Origin: Acanthosepion esculentum
Lineage: Eukaryota > Mollusca > Cephalopoda > Sepiida > Sepiidae
Assembly: GCA_964036315.1 (NCBI GenBank)
Contig: OZ038517.1
Span: 22,790,083-22,854,082, forward strand
DNA length: 64,000 nt
Direction: 5' to 3'
Part shown: positions 1-12,000 of the stretch, piece by piece
Numbering within the stretch: the first letter of the stretch is position 1
How the letters are laid out: every line of letters starts with the position of its first letter
Notes under the pieces: generated by a model
What the model saw: the letters and a program-made list of their open reading frames with translations, nothing else
Told to the model about the DNA's origin: nothing
Databases searched by the model: none
Translations under genes and position numbers: made by a program

Positions 1-15
1 TATATATCCATTAAT

Positions 16-55
<40 letters not shown>

Positions 56-265
56 ATTAATTCTTTTATATATATATATATATATACATATATCCATCCA
101 TTAATTCTTTTATATATATATATATATATATATCCATCCATTAATTCTTTTATATATATATATATATATCCATTAATTCTTTTATATATATATATATATC
201 CATTAATTCTTTTATATATATATATATCCATTAATTCTTTTATATATATATATATATCCATTAAT

Positions 266-297
<32 letters not shown>

Positions 298-369
298 CCA
301 TTAATTCTTTTATATATATATATATATCCATTAATTCTTTTATATATATATATATATATATCCATTAAT

Positions 370-405
<36 letters not shown>

Positions 406-447
406 ATTAATTCTTTTATATATATATATATATATATATCCATTAAT

Positions 448-493
<46 letters not shown>

Positions 494-537
494 ATTAATT
501 CTTTTATATATATATATATATATATATATCCATTAAT

Positions 538-575
<38 letters not shown>

Positions 576-943
576 ATTAATTCTTTTATATATATATATA
601 TATATCCATTAATTCTTTTATATATATATATATATATATCCATTAATTCTTTTATATATATATATATATATATATCCATTAATTCTTTTATATATATATA
701 TATATATATCCATTAATTCTTTTATATATATATATATATATATCCATTAATTCTTTTATATATATATATATATATCCATTAATTCTTTTATATATATATA
801 TATATATCCATTAATTCTTTTATATATATATATATATATCCATTAATTCTTTTATATATATATATATATATCCATTAATTCTTTTATATATATATATATA
901 TATCCATTAATTCTTTTATATATATATATATATATCCATTAAT

Positions 944-979
<36 letters not shown>

Positions 980-985
980 ATTAAT

Positions 986-1017
<32 letters not shown>

Positions 1018-1025
1018 CCATTAAT

Positions 1026-1063
<38 letters not shown>

Positions 1064-1069
1064 ATTAAT

Positions 1070-1107
<38 letters not shown>

Positions 1108-1113
1108 ATTAAT

Positions 1114-1151
<38 letters not shown>

Positions 1152-1157
1152 ATTAAT

Positions 1158-1201
<44 letters not shown>

Positions 1202-1207
1202 ATTAAT

Positions 1208-1243
<36 letters not shown>

Positions 1244-1441
1244 ATTAATTCTTTTATATACATATATATATATATATATATCCATTAATTCTTTTATATA
1301 TATATATATGTATATCCATTAATTCTTTTATATATATCTATATATATATATCCATTAATTCTTTTATATATATATATGTATATATATATATATCCATTAA
1401 TTCTTTTATATATATATATATATATATATATCTCCATTAAT

Positions 1442-1479
<38 letters not shown>

Positions 1480-1488
1480 ATTAATTCT

Positions 1489-1519
<31 letters not shown>

Positions 1520-1763
1520 CCATTAATTCTTTTATTTATATATATATATATCCATTAATTCTTTTATATATATATATATATATATCCATTAATTCTTTTA
1601 TATATATATATATATATATCCATTAATTCTTTTATATATATATATATATATATCCATTAATTCTTTTATATATATATATATATATATCCATTAATTCTTT
1701 TATATATATATATATATATATCCATTAATTCTTTTATATATATATATATATATATCCATTAAT

Positions 1764-1806
<43 letters not shown>

Positions 1807-1813
1807 CATTAAT

Positions 1814-1850
<37 letters not shown>

Positions 1851-1933
1851 CATTAATTCTTTTATATATATATATATATATATCTCCATTAATTCTTTTA
1901 TATATATATATATATATATATATCTCCATTAAT

Positions 1934-1970
<37 letters not shown>

Positions 1971-1977
1971 CATTAAT

Positions 1978-2014
<37 letters not shown>

Positions 2015-2021
2015 CATTAAT

Positions 2022-2058
<37 letters not shown>

Positions 2059-2065
2059 CATTAAT

Positions 2066-2108
<43 letters not shown>

Positions 2109-2115
2109 CATTAAT

Positions 2116-2147
<32 letters not shown>

Positions 2148-2157
2148 CTCCATTAAT

Positions 2158-2202
<45 letters not shown>

Positions 2203-2209
2203 CATTAAT

Positions 2210-2264
<55 letters not shown>

Positions 2265-2271
2265 CATTAAT

Positions 2272-2316
<45 letters not shown>

Positions 2317-2323
2317 CATTAAT

Positions 2324-2365
<42 letters not shown>

Positions 2366-2371
2366 ATTAAT

Positions 2372-2403
<32 letters not shown>

Positions 2404-2411
2404 CCATTAAT

Positions 2412-2449
<38 letters not shown>

Positions 2450-2455
2450 ATTAAT

Positions 2456-2493
<38 letters not shown>

Positions 2494-2499
2494 ATTAAT

Positions 2500-2531
<32 letters not shown>

Positions 2532-2615
2532 CCATTAATTCTTTTATATATATATATATATATATATATCCATTAATTCTTTTATATATATATATATATA
2601 TATATATCCATTAAT

Positions 2616-2647
<32 letters not shown>

Positions 2648-2655
2648 CCATTAAT

Positions 2656-2687
<32 letters not shown>

Positions 2688-2695
2688 CCATTAAT

Positions 2696-2731
<36 letters not shown>

Positions 2732-2737
2732 ATTAAT

Positions 2738-2769
<32 letters not shown>

Positions 2770-2777
2770 CCATTAAT

Positions 2778-2809
<32 letters not shown>

Positions 2810-2817
2810 CCATTAAT

Positions 2818-2849
<32 letters not shown>

Positions 2850-2857
2850 CCATTAAT

Positions 2858-2897
<40 letters not shown>

Positions 2898-2903
2898 ATT
2901 AAT

Positions 2904-2935
<32 letters not shown>

Positions 2936-2979
2936 CCATTAATTCTTTTATATATATATATATATATATATCCATTAAT

Positions 2980-3015
<36 letters not shown>

Positions 3016-3021
3016 ATTAAT

Positions 3022-3061
<40 letters not shown>

Positions 3062-3067
3062 ATTAAT

Positions 3068-3099
<32 letters not shown>

Positions 3100-3107
3100 C
3101 CATTAAT

Positions 3108-3149
<42 letters not shown>

Positions 3150-3155
3150 ATTAAT

Positions 3156-3187
<32 letters not shown>

Positions 3188-3195
3188 CCATTAAT

Positions 3196-3253
<58 letters not shown>
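1..3253. repeat. Variable-length (TA)n satellite array with TCCATTAATTCTTT core
   Basis: The stretch alternates (TA)n tracts of very different length with a fixed 14-base core, TCCATTAATTCTTT, in the order of 90 times and always in one orientation. Core variants are clustered. A TCTCC start occurs in about a dozen consecutive units between about 1801 and 2325. TCCATCCATTAA occurs near 90-140, and a TTTATTTATA flank near 1490-1535. Clustered variants point to local segmental amplification. It codes for nothing; the long Tyr-Ile reading frames inside it are artefacts of TA repetition. Confidence 0.95.
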
Positions 3254-3257
<4 letters not shown>

Positions 3258-3267
3258 AATTAATGGA
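3254..3267 (-). repeat. Single inverted core unit closing the TA array
   Basis: The array ends with AAAGAATTAATGGA, the exact reverse complement of the core TCCATTAATTCTTT, separated from the last forward core only by (TA)n. The last unit is therefore a foldback (core, TA tract, inverted core). No other inverted core was noticed in the array. Confidence 0.85.
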
Positions 3268-3389
3268 TTTATTTTTAAACAAACATTTTTATTACTTCAT
3301 TACAGTAGATACTCATATTTGAAATAGTGTGTGCATATATATAGGTATATATATATGTTATTCACAGACAGTACTGTTTCGCTGTGTGC

Positions 3390-3425
<36 letters not shown>

Positions 3426-3547
3426 AGTGCTCAATATCAGTGATAGAGCAAATACAAATATAAAAGTGGACATTGAGGACAACACCCAGCAGTGACAGTC
3501 TTTTTCATGCTTAAATAGAATCTGAGGTCAACACATGGCCTTAAATG

Positions 3548-3588
<41 letters not shown>

Positions 3589-3775
3589 GAAATATAGTCT
3601 TAAAGTGTGCTATATTTATGGGATAAAGTGCTCAATATCAGAGATAGAGCGTGTGTAAATATAAAAGTGAACATAGAAGTCAACACTTGGAGGCGACAGT
3701 CTGTTTCATGCTAGATGCAATCATCAGTCCTCTAAGTGTTGACTTCTATGTTCACTTTTATATATATATATACAT

Positions 3776-3820
<45 letters not shown>
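3426..3820. repeat. Two copies of a TA-flanked dispersed element
   Basis: Copies at about 3426-3560 (diverged) and 3586-3755 lie between (TA)n tracts. The better copy contains the words AGTGCTCAATATCAG, GATAGAGCGTGTGTAAATAT and GCGACAGTCTGTTTCATGC. It is partly palindromic: AAGTCAACACTT near 3680 returns as AAGTGTTGACTT near 3736. The same family recurs at 33780-33945, 36760-36900 and 60735-61190, always against TA tracts. Confidence 0.85.
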
Positions 3821-3821
<1 letters not shown>

Positions 3822-4475
3822 GAAATTATGACAAAGTGGTAAAAGTTAAAATTGTGTTTCGTCCTTCAGGACTACGATATAAATGCTTAGAGAGTGTCTT
3901 AATTGCAAGGTCATCTACAGTAAATTATGTGCACTCTGGCTCTTAGAACAATTGACCATCCCTGACAGATCTTCTAATATCACAGTGTGGAATACCTACT
4001 TACAAAAGTAACAGAAAAAAAAAGGAAGACTCTAAATGAATTTGATGAGATAAAAAAATTAAAAAAAATTCTAACATTCCCAACATCCCTCTGTTGTGTG
4101 CATGTGTAGTCCTACCAACATAACAAATTTAGTCCAATGAAGTCCTGAAGGATGAAATGCCTCACAAGTAACCTTTTTCCACTTTATCATACAATTTCCC
4201 CAATACTGTTTTTGATATATTAAAATATATATATACTGCCCAGCAGAAGGATTGAAATCACAACCTTCAGTATACCAGAAACTAGAAACCAATGCTTTTG
4301 TTTCTTACCCACTTGTTTATTATTGTTAGACTTACCTATCACACCTGCTGATTGGAATGTGTTCAGGATATGGCACACAAGGAAAGCTCCTGATTTCTCC
4401 AAAGTCAGTTTGCTCTTTGTAGAGATAATAAAAATAGCTAAATATTCTTCATTTGCTGATAGATTTTTTTTTACT

Positions 4476-4639
4476 CCTGTGGCAGTGGAGACTTCAGGGG
4501 TTATTGGCCCTCGTTCGATGGTGTTCCTTCGGAGGATTGGCGCGATTGTGTCTCGATCAAGGAACGAGCCTTGCAAAACGGAGTGGCTCTTGCACCGTGT
4601 CTCACTGGTGACGGTTCGAGGTAATGCTTTCTCCATCAT
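4476..4639 (-). other. CpG-dense minus-strand ORF, possible 5' coding exon of an unknown gene
   Basis: On the minus strand a frame opens with two Met codons at 4639 and stays open past 4476, where a possible donor GTAAAA follows CACAGGA. I count about 14 CpGs between 4500 and 4680, in surroundings where CpG is rare. The predicted peptide is not low-complexity, is charged, and has no motif I recognise. The frame continues to 4220, but the continuation is AT-rich and looks intronic. It could be the first coding exon of a gene running leftward, or a fragment of an unrecognised mobile element. Confidence 0.3.
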
Positions 4640-4984
4640 AGCGGCTGGCAGAGGATAGAAAAAAATCGTTTATAGTTACGTTGTTCTGGAATTGTCATCA
4701 TTGGTCGACTGAACTTGCTTTGTTTCAATGACCTTTGTTTTGTTATTATTAGTTACTTTGTTCAATAAATACGTTGTTAATATTAGTGGTGATATTTTCT
4801 CAAACTGAAGAGAGGAGTGAAATTTCAAACAATAATTTATATCTAATAACAACATTTTATTGCCGTAGCAAAACAAAATAGGAAGCATAAGAAAAGAAAT
4901 AAATGGAACTGTGTATACTGAGATTTTCTTATGCATGGATAAGAAAATCTCTATATACTTTTGGGAAAGGCATGAATCCATTTC

Positions 4985-5300
4985 TTCCCCCCACCCACCA
5001 GCTCTGGGTAAACATCAGGACAGACTGGATCCTATAGTCTTTGATGGCAACTGATCTAGAAGGACAACTTTGAATTCAAAACCTGAGTGGTCGGTAACTA
5101 AACTGACTCCCCCATCTGTAAAGGGCTGAGGGTAAGTGCAACCCCAGCAGCACAAAAATCAAGAGCTGTTAAAGTGATGATGATATCCTTGTAATCAACA
5201 GCCATCTGCCCAACTATGGGTTAAATAGCCTCACCAACCCATAATTGGCCAAGTGTGGTGAGTACAGGCACAACCCTGAAGATAAGGTCAATCAGGGAGG
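4985..5300. repeat. SINE-like dispersed repeat
   Basis: It contains the words AGCTCTGGGTAAA, GACAGACTGG and GATCTAGAAGGACAA, and GGTTAAATAGC further on. Similar runs occur at 16480-16650, 17930-18060, 22250-22350, 45030-45130 and 49200-49350, in either orientation, so this is a dispersed family. The boundaries are approximate. The tRNA-like head is clearer in the copy at 44940. Confidence 0.6.
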
Positions 5301-5597
5301 GGTTCCTCCAAAGTTCTGAATTTGAACATATGATGGATGTAAAGTCTTATTGAAGATTTTGAGAGACTTATGTTGGAGAAGAGTTTTTCTTATTTGGGTA
5401 GAATTATCAGCTTAGAGCATACTGTATAATATATGCTGGGGAGGGGGTCTAAGAAGTCTTTTGGAGTGGAAAAGGAGACATGGCTTATCTCTATAGCATT
5501 CTGTGTGCGGGAGAGAGAGAGTTTGCATTCTTCCTTGTTTGTGACAATTTGGGATATGTTCCCAAACAACAAACTGGAAAATAGAGAACCGTTACTT

Positions 5598-6130
5598 GAT
5601 TAAAGACAGGACAGTGCTAAGTAGAGTCCAAATTGGATATACACATCTTACACATAAATACTTACTCCAAACAGCAACTGCACCTTGGTGAATCTCTTGT
5701 GATCAGTTGCTTACTGTTAAACACATTCTAATAGAATGCAAGGAATACAAGAAAATGCGCAATAAATACTACGATGTACAAAGCCTTACCATGCTTTTCA
5801 AAAATGTATCCATTTCTCAAATAATAGGCTACCTGGAAGAAGTAGGCTGCTTCCAACACTTATAGAAGAAATCACACTACATCTTATTATCTATAAAATA
5901 TATCTCTAAAAAAATCATACATTTACCCTGAAAGTATAAAATTGTTTACAAAACATCTGTAGCTGAAGTCAGAAAGTTGCATACAAAGTATTTGGATTTC
6001 AGCAATGAGTGACCCATGGATGTTTTCATGCCACTGAACAAAATCAATCAATCAACCAACCGTTTCAGCATTAATGACCCATATAGTTGTTGACATGCCA
6101 GTAAAATAACCAACCAATCAATCAACCTTC
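5598..6130 (+). mobile_element. LINE 3' end: C-terminal pol fragment plus 3' UTR
   Basis: From about 5600 one frame reads RVQIGYTHLTHKYLL, later TVKHILIECKEYKK, and ends with a stop near 5865. This is the RNase H-associated C-terminal pattern (LTH..L, H.L..C) of Jockey/I-type non-LTR retrotransposons. An in-frame stop within the segment shows decay. The following sequence (GCATTAA-like words, ATGCCA, then CAATCAATCAACC) recurs at 20000-20160, 20640-20710 and 36060-36120, so it is probably the 3' UTR of this LINE family. Confidence 0.7.
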
Positions 6131-6139
6131 CTTGTTTGT

Positions 6140-7410
6140 GATGTTGTCCAAAAAGAATTACACCTTTTAAAATCCATGTGGCCTATGCTTCAGTCCTTTT
6201 TTGTTTGTTTTTTTACACATAATCCATCATGCTGAAAAGGGTATCTACTGCCAACGCCTTTTTTTACAACATGAACATCGAGCCTAATAGGGGAGTAACA
6301 GGTGTTTCAAAATTGAAAAATGAATAAAAATATTGATCCTATGAAAAAGAGACCCACACTTGTATCCAACCCTCTCTTTTTCTCCATTCATGAACACAGA
6401 CTTGCAAAACTACCATAGTTAAGCAACATCAAGCCTGGGCAGTAACTATATGGGTGACCACTTGTGAATTTTAGGTTCTTATATTCACTTATGTACAAAT
6501 ACCCTTGGGAAAATTATGAATTCACTTCTTCACTTGCTGACTATGAGTTAATTAGTAAGATGTATCAGTAAGTCATTATTATCTACAAAAATTTATTACA
6601 ATCTAAAAAAATACTTTCTAGCTTTAAATAACCAGTAAAAGGTTGATAAGACGTAAAGCACAAATCAATCAATTAAACACGAACTGCCGAAAAAGATATT
6701 TGACTGTATTACTGTATAAGCCCTCTCCTTTTTTTTGTTGTTGTTTTAACTTAAGAGGTTAATGTTGGCAGGAAAGAGAAAAAAAATGTACTATAGGCAA
6801 AATCAATCTAAGGGAAATAACTCTTACTACAGTTTTATTTTTTATTTTTTTACAGTAAAAAAAAGCGGGGGGTTCATAGATACTTTTCATCAACTCCCAG
6901 TGAGCCTGTAGCAAACGTGGACAGACCACGTTTGCGAAGCCAAGCCAAGAAGAAAGGAAATTCACTATTTATAGTAATTCTTATATTCATGGAGAACAAT
7001 GTAATGCTTTCAACAGAGTTAATAAGAAAAGCGGAAAAATAATTCCAAGGGAAATAACTCTTACTGTTATTGTTAATGAAATTCTAATAGAAAACGCAAA
7101 AGATTTTCTTCCTATAAATCATAAAATAGAGAAAATTGATGATCACTTCATCATGATAATATTAATAATTATATCAGTGAAATAATTTAGAATTTAAAGC
7201 AAAGTACGATTTTTTTTATGATTAATGACAAATTATTCTTAGCAAAGGTGATGACATCATTCCATATGAAGCAAAATTTTCTATCAATTTTGATGGGGGA
7301 AATGGTTGTAAAAATATTGTCATATGTTATGGTGAAGGCTCCTTGAATTGTTAGTCTCCTGATTTGTCAAAGAGAAATATTTGATACCCCATTCAAATTT
7401 GAATGACTTC
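6140..7410. other. AT-rich DNA without a recognised gene
   Basis: I see no coding exon here. The sequence GGGAAATAACTCTTACT occurs at 6810-6830 and nearly again at 7050-7066, in two related AT-rich segments, so part of it is probably old repeat. No splice-consistent CPD exon was found between 3.3 and 8.8 kb. Confidence 0.5.
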
Positions 7411-7419
7411 TAATTTTAC

Positions 7420-8075
7420 AAGACCAAGGTAACTGCTGTTAAAAAAAATTATTTCGCTGTTGTTTAAACAAAGGGACACAGTTTTTATTCGTTTGTTTTT
7501 TTAAAATGATATCTTCCAAATGATGGCTTCTATTCGCCATACACCGTTGTACACGATTTCTAAAGTTTTCCATCACCCAGTCATTTCTGGTGGTATATTT
7601 TTCTTTTTTTTTTGTAGAAGTGTCTCCTTCAAAGGTAAATGTGTTTTATACTGGGTGAACAATAGTAAAAAAAATATTAGAACTGTATCAAAGGCCCAAG
7701 AGCCACTCAAGATAGAGATTTACTGAATCAGGTTGTTGTATGAGCATAAGAAGAGGAGATAAGAAGTTCAGTTTATGAGGTTGTGTAGGTTAAAATTTTA
7801 GTGTTAGAGGAACCATCTTCTTGGGAGTTTGTTCCACAGGGTAAATTTTAAATTTATTGGTAATTTTCTAGGATTTTCTCAATTAGTGTTTCCATTAGTA
7901 ATACATACAGGGTTCAGCAGAAATACTCCCCATATTTTAAAGATTGACAAAAAGATCAAGGTAACTGCTATTAAAAAATTTCTTTCACTGTTGTTTAAAC
8001 AAAGGGCTACAGTTTTTATCCATTTCATTTTAATAATGACATCCTCCAAAGGTGGCCTCTATTTGCCATACATAG
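7420..8075. repeat. Diverged repeat present twice (7425-7600 and 7955-8075)
   Basis: Both copies carry AAGGTAACTGCT, then TTGTTTAAACAAAGGG, then a TTTTTAT run and a shared segment ending in a GGC(T/C)TCTAT..GCCATACA word, in the same order and orientation. They are separated by a minus-strand LINE fragment (about 7690-7890). The family is not identified. Confidence 0.6.
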
Positions 8076-8089
8076 TTGTGTCTTATTAT

Positions 8090-8205
8090 CTTGTCTTAAT
8101 TCCTGTTCTTTTCTTATTCTCTCTCCTTAATAATGTTTTTTTCTCATTCTCTCAAAATCAGTAACCCCCCCCCTTGTATCTTAGTGGCTTTTTTGCCTTG
8201 CTTGA
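8090..8205 (+). mobile_element. LINE family A 3' tail
   Basis: The words TTAGTGGCTTTTTTGCCTTG and GGTGAAAT are the 3' end found after every plus-strand copy of the main LINE family here (15620, 37940, 40100, 40660) and, reversed, at the start of every minus-strand copy. Only the tail is present. Confidence 0.7.
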
Positions 8206-8236
8206 GGTGAAATATATATATATATATATGTGTGTT

Positions 8237-8285
<49 letters not shown>

Positions 8286-8291
<6 letters not shown>

Positions 8292-8456
8292 GGACAGTCC
8301 AACAATTATTTTTAAAACATTTTTATGTTTATACATTCTTTTTATAGATACAAATATTTAAGTAAATGCTCTGTTTATAATAAACAGTATTGAACAATAT
8401 TTACCGGCCTGAATGTCAGAAATTTTCATAGAAAATATTCATCCTCCGACAGGAAT
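8286..8456. mobile_element. MITE fragment related to 61201-61376
   Basis: From TGGACAGTCCAACAAT through TTTTTATAGATACAA to TCATAGAAAATATTC the sequence follows the element at 61201-61376. The right arm is missing because the copy abuts a mariner fragment. A (TA)n tract borders its left side. Confidence 0.6.
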
Positions 8457-8820
8457 CAAACATTTTGAGCCTGAGGCCCTCACCAACAAATTTAGGAGTT
8501 CTTTTCTTATCAGAGTGAATTTTCCAAGCTGCTGTACCTTTGTAATAACCATTAGACTCTTCCCCTCTTTCCGAATCTTCTGCACTGTCCTCAGATTGAC
8601 ATCCAAACACTCTGAAATGTTCATATTGGAGCATCTGGCACAAATGCCAAGCTGCTGTATGCTGTTTCCAAATTTCTGGCAGAGTGAATTGCATCATGGT
8701 GCTCTTTTTCTCACAGTTGGTGTCCAACTGACCCTACTATATTGTGCAGTTGGCAAAATCAAAAACATTGTGCATGCATGAAATTAAAAGTATAAAATGG
8801 TGACAATTTACCCACCATAC
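8457..8820 (-). pseudogene. mariner-like transposase N-terminal fragment with 5' terminal repeat
   Basis: Read on the minus strand, frames resembling a Tc1/mariner helix-turn-helix N-terminus are visible (ECLDVNLRTVQKIRKE, then RKRTPKFV) but they are frame-shifted. At about 8788-8818 a terminal repeat containing GGTAAATTGTCACCATTTT matches the end repeated at 42086-42353. No catalytic domain is present, so this is a dead fragment. Confidence 0.7.
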
Positions 8821-8865
8821 TATATATATATATATATATATATATATTGATGTTGTCTATTACAG

Positions 8866-9018
8866 GAGTTTATGGCCAGTTGTTGTACAATGGAGATGCA
8901 CTGTCAAATGCGACACTACACATTGACAATAAACAGAGGTCAATTCCAGTTGACAATGACGGTCACTTTTTTGCTTTACTCACCACTGGTTCTCATACAT
9001 TGATTGCATCTTCTCCAG
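8866..9018 (+). CDS. CPD exon a: transthyretin-like domain of the preceding repeat
   Basis: It follows acceptor TCTATTACAG and precedes donor GTGAGA. It enters in phase 1 and leaves in phase 1. The product starts GVYGQLLYNGDALSNATLHI and ends HTLIASSPG, the beta-sandwich (CarboxypepD_reg) pattern: G..G.V, NATI/L.I, G.F..LL..G.H.L.ASS.G. A (TA)n tract ends only about 20 bases before the acceptor. The upstream exon of this domain is not visible in the window. Confidence 0.88.
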
Positions 9019-12000
9019 GTGAGATTTTTTTCTTTTGTTTGTTCTGCTTCCAGTTTTTCCTTTTACTTTGGTTCAGTTTGACTTTTTCCTCATCTTTCTC
9101 TCTTTTTCCTTCTCTTCTTTCTCTCTTTTTTTTCTGTATTTTCCTTCTCTTTTTTTCTCACATTTTTTCCCTTCTTTGTCTCATTTTTCTCCTCTTTTTT
9201 TTCATGTTCCTTCTCCTCTTTCTCTCATTTCTTCTTAATTTTTATCTTCTTTGTCCCATTTTGTCTTATTTCTCTCATTTTCCTTCCCATCCTTCTCTTC
9301 TTTCTCTCATTGTCCTCTCTTCTCTTTCTTTCTCTTTCTTTCTTCTTTCTCTCATATTTGCTTTTCATTCTTTCATTTTCCCTCTCTTCTTTCTTTAATC
9401 CTACTCCTCTCCCTTCTCTCATTTTCCGTCTCTTTTACTCATTTTCCGTCTCTTTTTTTTCTCTGATATTCTTTCTCTCATTCCCTTCTCTTTTTTTCTC
9501 CTATTCCTTCTTTCATTTTCCGTCTCTTCTTTCTCTCATGTCATTCCTTTCGCTTCTTGCATTTTTTATCTTCTTTCTCTCATTTTTTCTCCATTTCTCT
9601 TCTCTCCTTTCATTTTCCTTCCCTTTCATTTTTTCTTTAATTTTTCTTCTTTTTTCACCTCTTTCTCTCATTTTCCTTCTCTTCATATTGTTTTTTTTTT
9701 TTAAATGTTTTTCTTTTCTTTCTTTTGTCAATTGTTGTTTTTATCAAGTCTTCTCTTTTGCAGGAGTAACTGCTATTCAATCCAAAATGCTCTCAATTAA
9801 CTCGGCTACAAAGGGATAAAAATCTTTCAGATTAATAAATAAAAAATCCATTACTTCTTTATAAATTGCTTTTGTTACACTTGGATATGAAACTCTGAGC
9901 AGATATGAATTTTAAATAATCTGGAACAAGAAGGATTGCACTTAAAGGCCCTATTTGGCCTTGCTTGATCAGCAAAGCCCTTCATGGCCGAGGCAGTTGA
10001 TACATTTCAGATCTAACTATGGTTTCTCATGCAGAGGGGGATGCAGGTTGGAATCCTGCCAAAGAGGGCATATTTTCTTTAATAAGATTTCTTGAATATT
10101 CAGACCTGTACAGTGTAACCTGGATATAAGAGAGTTGTCTGGACCGGAGAAGAAGTATCTTATATCCGGGTTTGGTTTATTTTGTTTAGGTAAGTATGGC
10201 TCGAATTTGGGACCAGATAAAATCTCTCTTATATCCGGGTTACACTGTAGACAAAAATAAATATATTGCCTAAAATAAGAGGAGTGTCTACTCAAATATG
10301 GGTATCCACTAAAAATAATTTTTAAAGCCATAAAAATCTGTTGGGTTAATAAATAAAAGATCCATTACTTATTTAGAAATTGATTTACGGGATTAGTTGG
10401 GATCAGATATGGATCAGAATCTGACAGATTGATAGGATAAAGCACAAACAGGAAATGTTTATCAATCTAACATGTTTCACTTTTATTAAAGCTTCATCAG
10501 AGAATGAGATATGGAGAAAAAGAAAAGCGAAATTTTGTTATTTTTATTTTTGTGTTTTTTGATTTTCATTGGTTAATCAGGTTTCACATGCATTCGACTT
10601 GTTAAACAAACTTTAGTATAATTTAGTATAATTGGAATACAACAGAATAAGGTAACAAATAGGAAATGTTTATCAATCTAACATGTTTCACTTTTATTAA
10701 AGCTGCATCAGTGTTGTAGAGTTATTTCCTCAGTGGAAACTGTATTTGGACTAAATTCGGTCCTAAATAGGTTCAACGTACAAAAACATTAGGAACTTGT
10801 TATAATAAGTATTACGCAGAGTAATCTAGTTGTGGTAGCTGACTACTTTCGTATTCGACTCCCATCAACCCTCACTGACTCCTACTTATATTAGGCGGGA
10901 GAGTCTATTATCTATAGACTAGGTGTGTTTCACCATAACAATCAGAGAATGAGATATAGAGAAAAAGAAGAAAGACATTTTGGTATTTTTACTTTTGTGT
11001 CATTTGATTTACTTGCATCAAATTGTGCAATTGCGTGCATTCAAGAGAAGAGAAATAAACTTCAGATGGCTGCATCGTCACTCACTCCTTGAATTCAGAA
11101 TACCACAAATTATACTAACGTTAGTTTAAAGAATCAAATGCACGTGAAACATGATTGCCCAATAAAGGGAGACAAATCATACAGAAGATTTACACACAAA
11201 GAACTGAGAAAAATAGAGGTGAATTGGTCAATTTGTCTGAACAATGGAACAGGAAAAAAATGATTCTACTGCAAGACAATGACTATCCTCATGTTACAAA
11301 CATGATACAGCAAATAATCATGAAACTGGTATGAGAAGTGTTTTCTTTTTTTTTTACAGTAATGTTTACTTGGTACAAGGCCTGAGGGCCACTCGAGGTA
11401 GAGGGTTGTCTTAATGAGTAGCTTATATGGATAGGAGGGGAAGATAATGGTTGACTCTAGACTTAAACAGGTTAAGATTGTAGTGATTGGAGAAACATCC
11501 TCTTGGGAGTCTGTTCCATAGGGCAATGGTTCACGGGGAGGAGCTGTTTGAGTAGAACTTAATTCTTGCCAAGGGAATATGGGTGGTTTGCTATTGTGTA
11601 AGTGGCATGGCAAGTCCTAATCATGAAGGTCACATATGATGGAACCAGGAGATGCAGTCCACCTGAGCACTTTCCATGGTAGTAACCATACAGCAGTGAG
11701 AGATTTGCCACATCCCACCTTTGAGAAAGCGGTTGGAGTGTGGAAAATAATTCTTCTCCAACAAAGACACTTTTGAAGTCTATCAAGATTGGAAAGTGAG
11801 GATTGGGCAGCTCCTCTCCAAATATGGCAACAGTACCCCATTTTCTGCCTGATCTGGCTCTTATAAAGGTAGAGGATAGCATGGGGAATCAGGTACTTAC
11901 TGGATCAGTACAGGGAACCGATCATTTTACCTGCATCTTTAATGATGGATTGTATATTGAAATTCCACTTGTGGTCAGGTGTGAGTTTGAGGTCCAATAT

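Noticed and set aside
1376..2367. Open frames of alternating Tyr-Ile in the TA array
   Set aside because: They result from TATATA repetition without stops; they vary with tract length and occur on both strands.
9225..9731. Lys/Glu-rich minus-strand frames and Phe/Ser/Leu-rich plus-strand frames
   Set aside because: They are translations of the polypyrimidine tract, not genes.
9760..9820. Possible extra CPD exon after TTTTGCAG at 9763
   Set aside because: It continues the frame for only about 19 codons to a stop, has no donor in the right phase, and exons a and b already join with matching phase and domain continuity.
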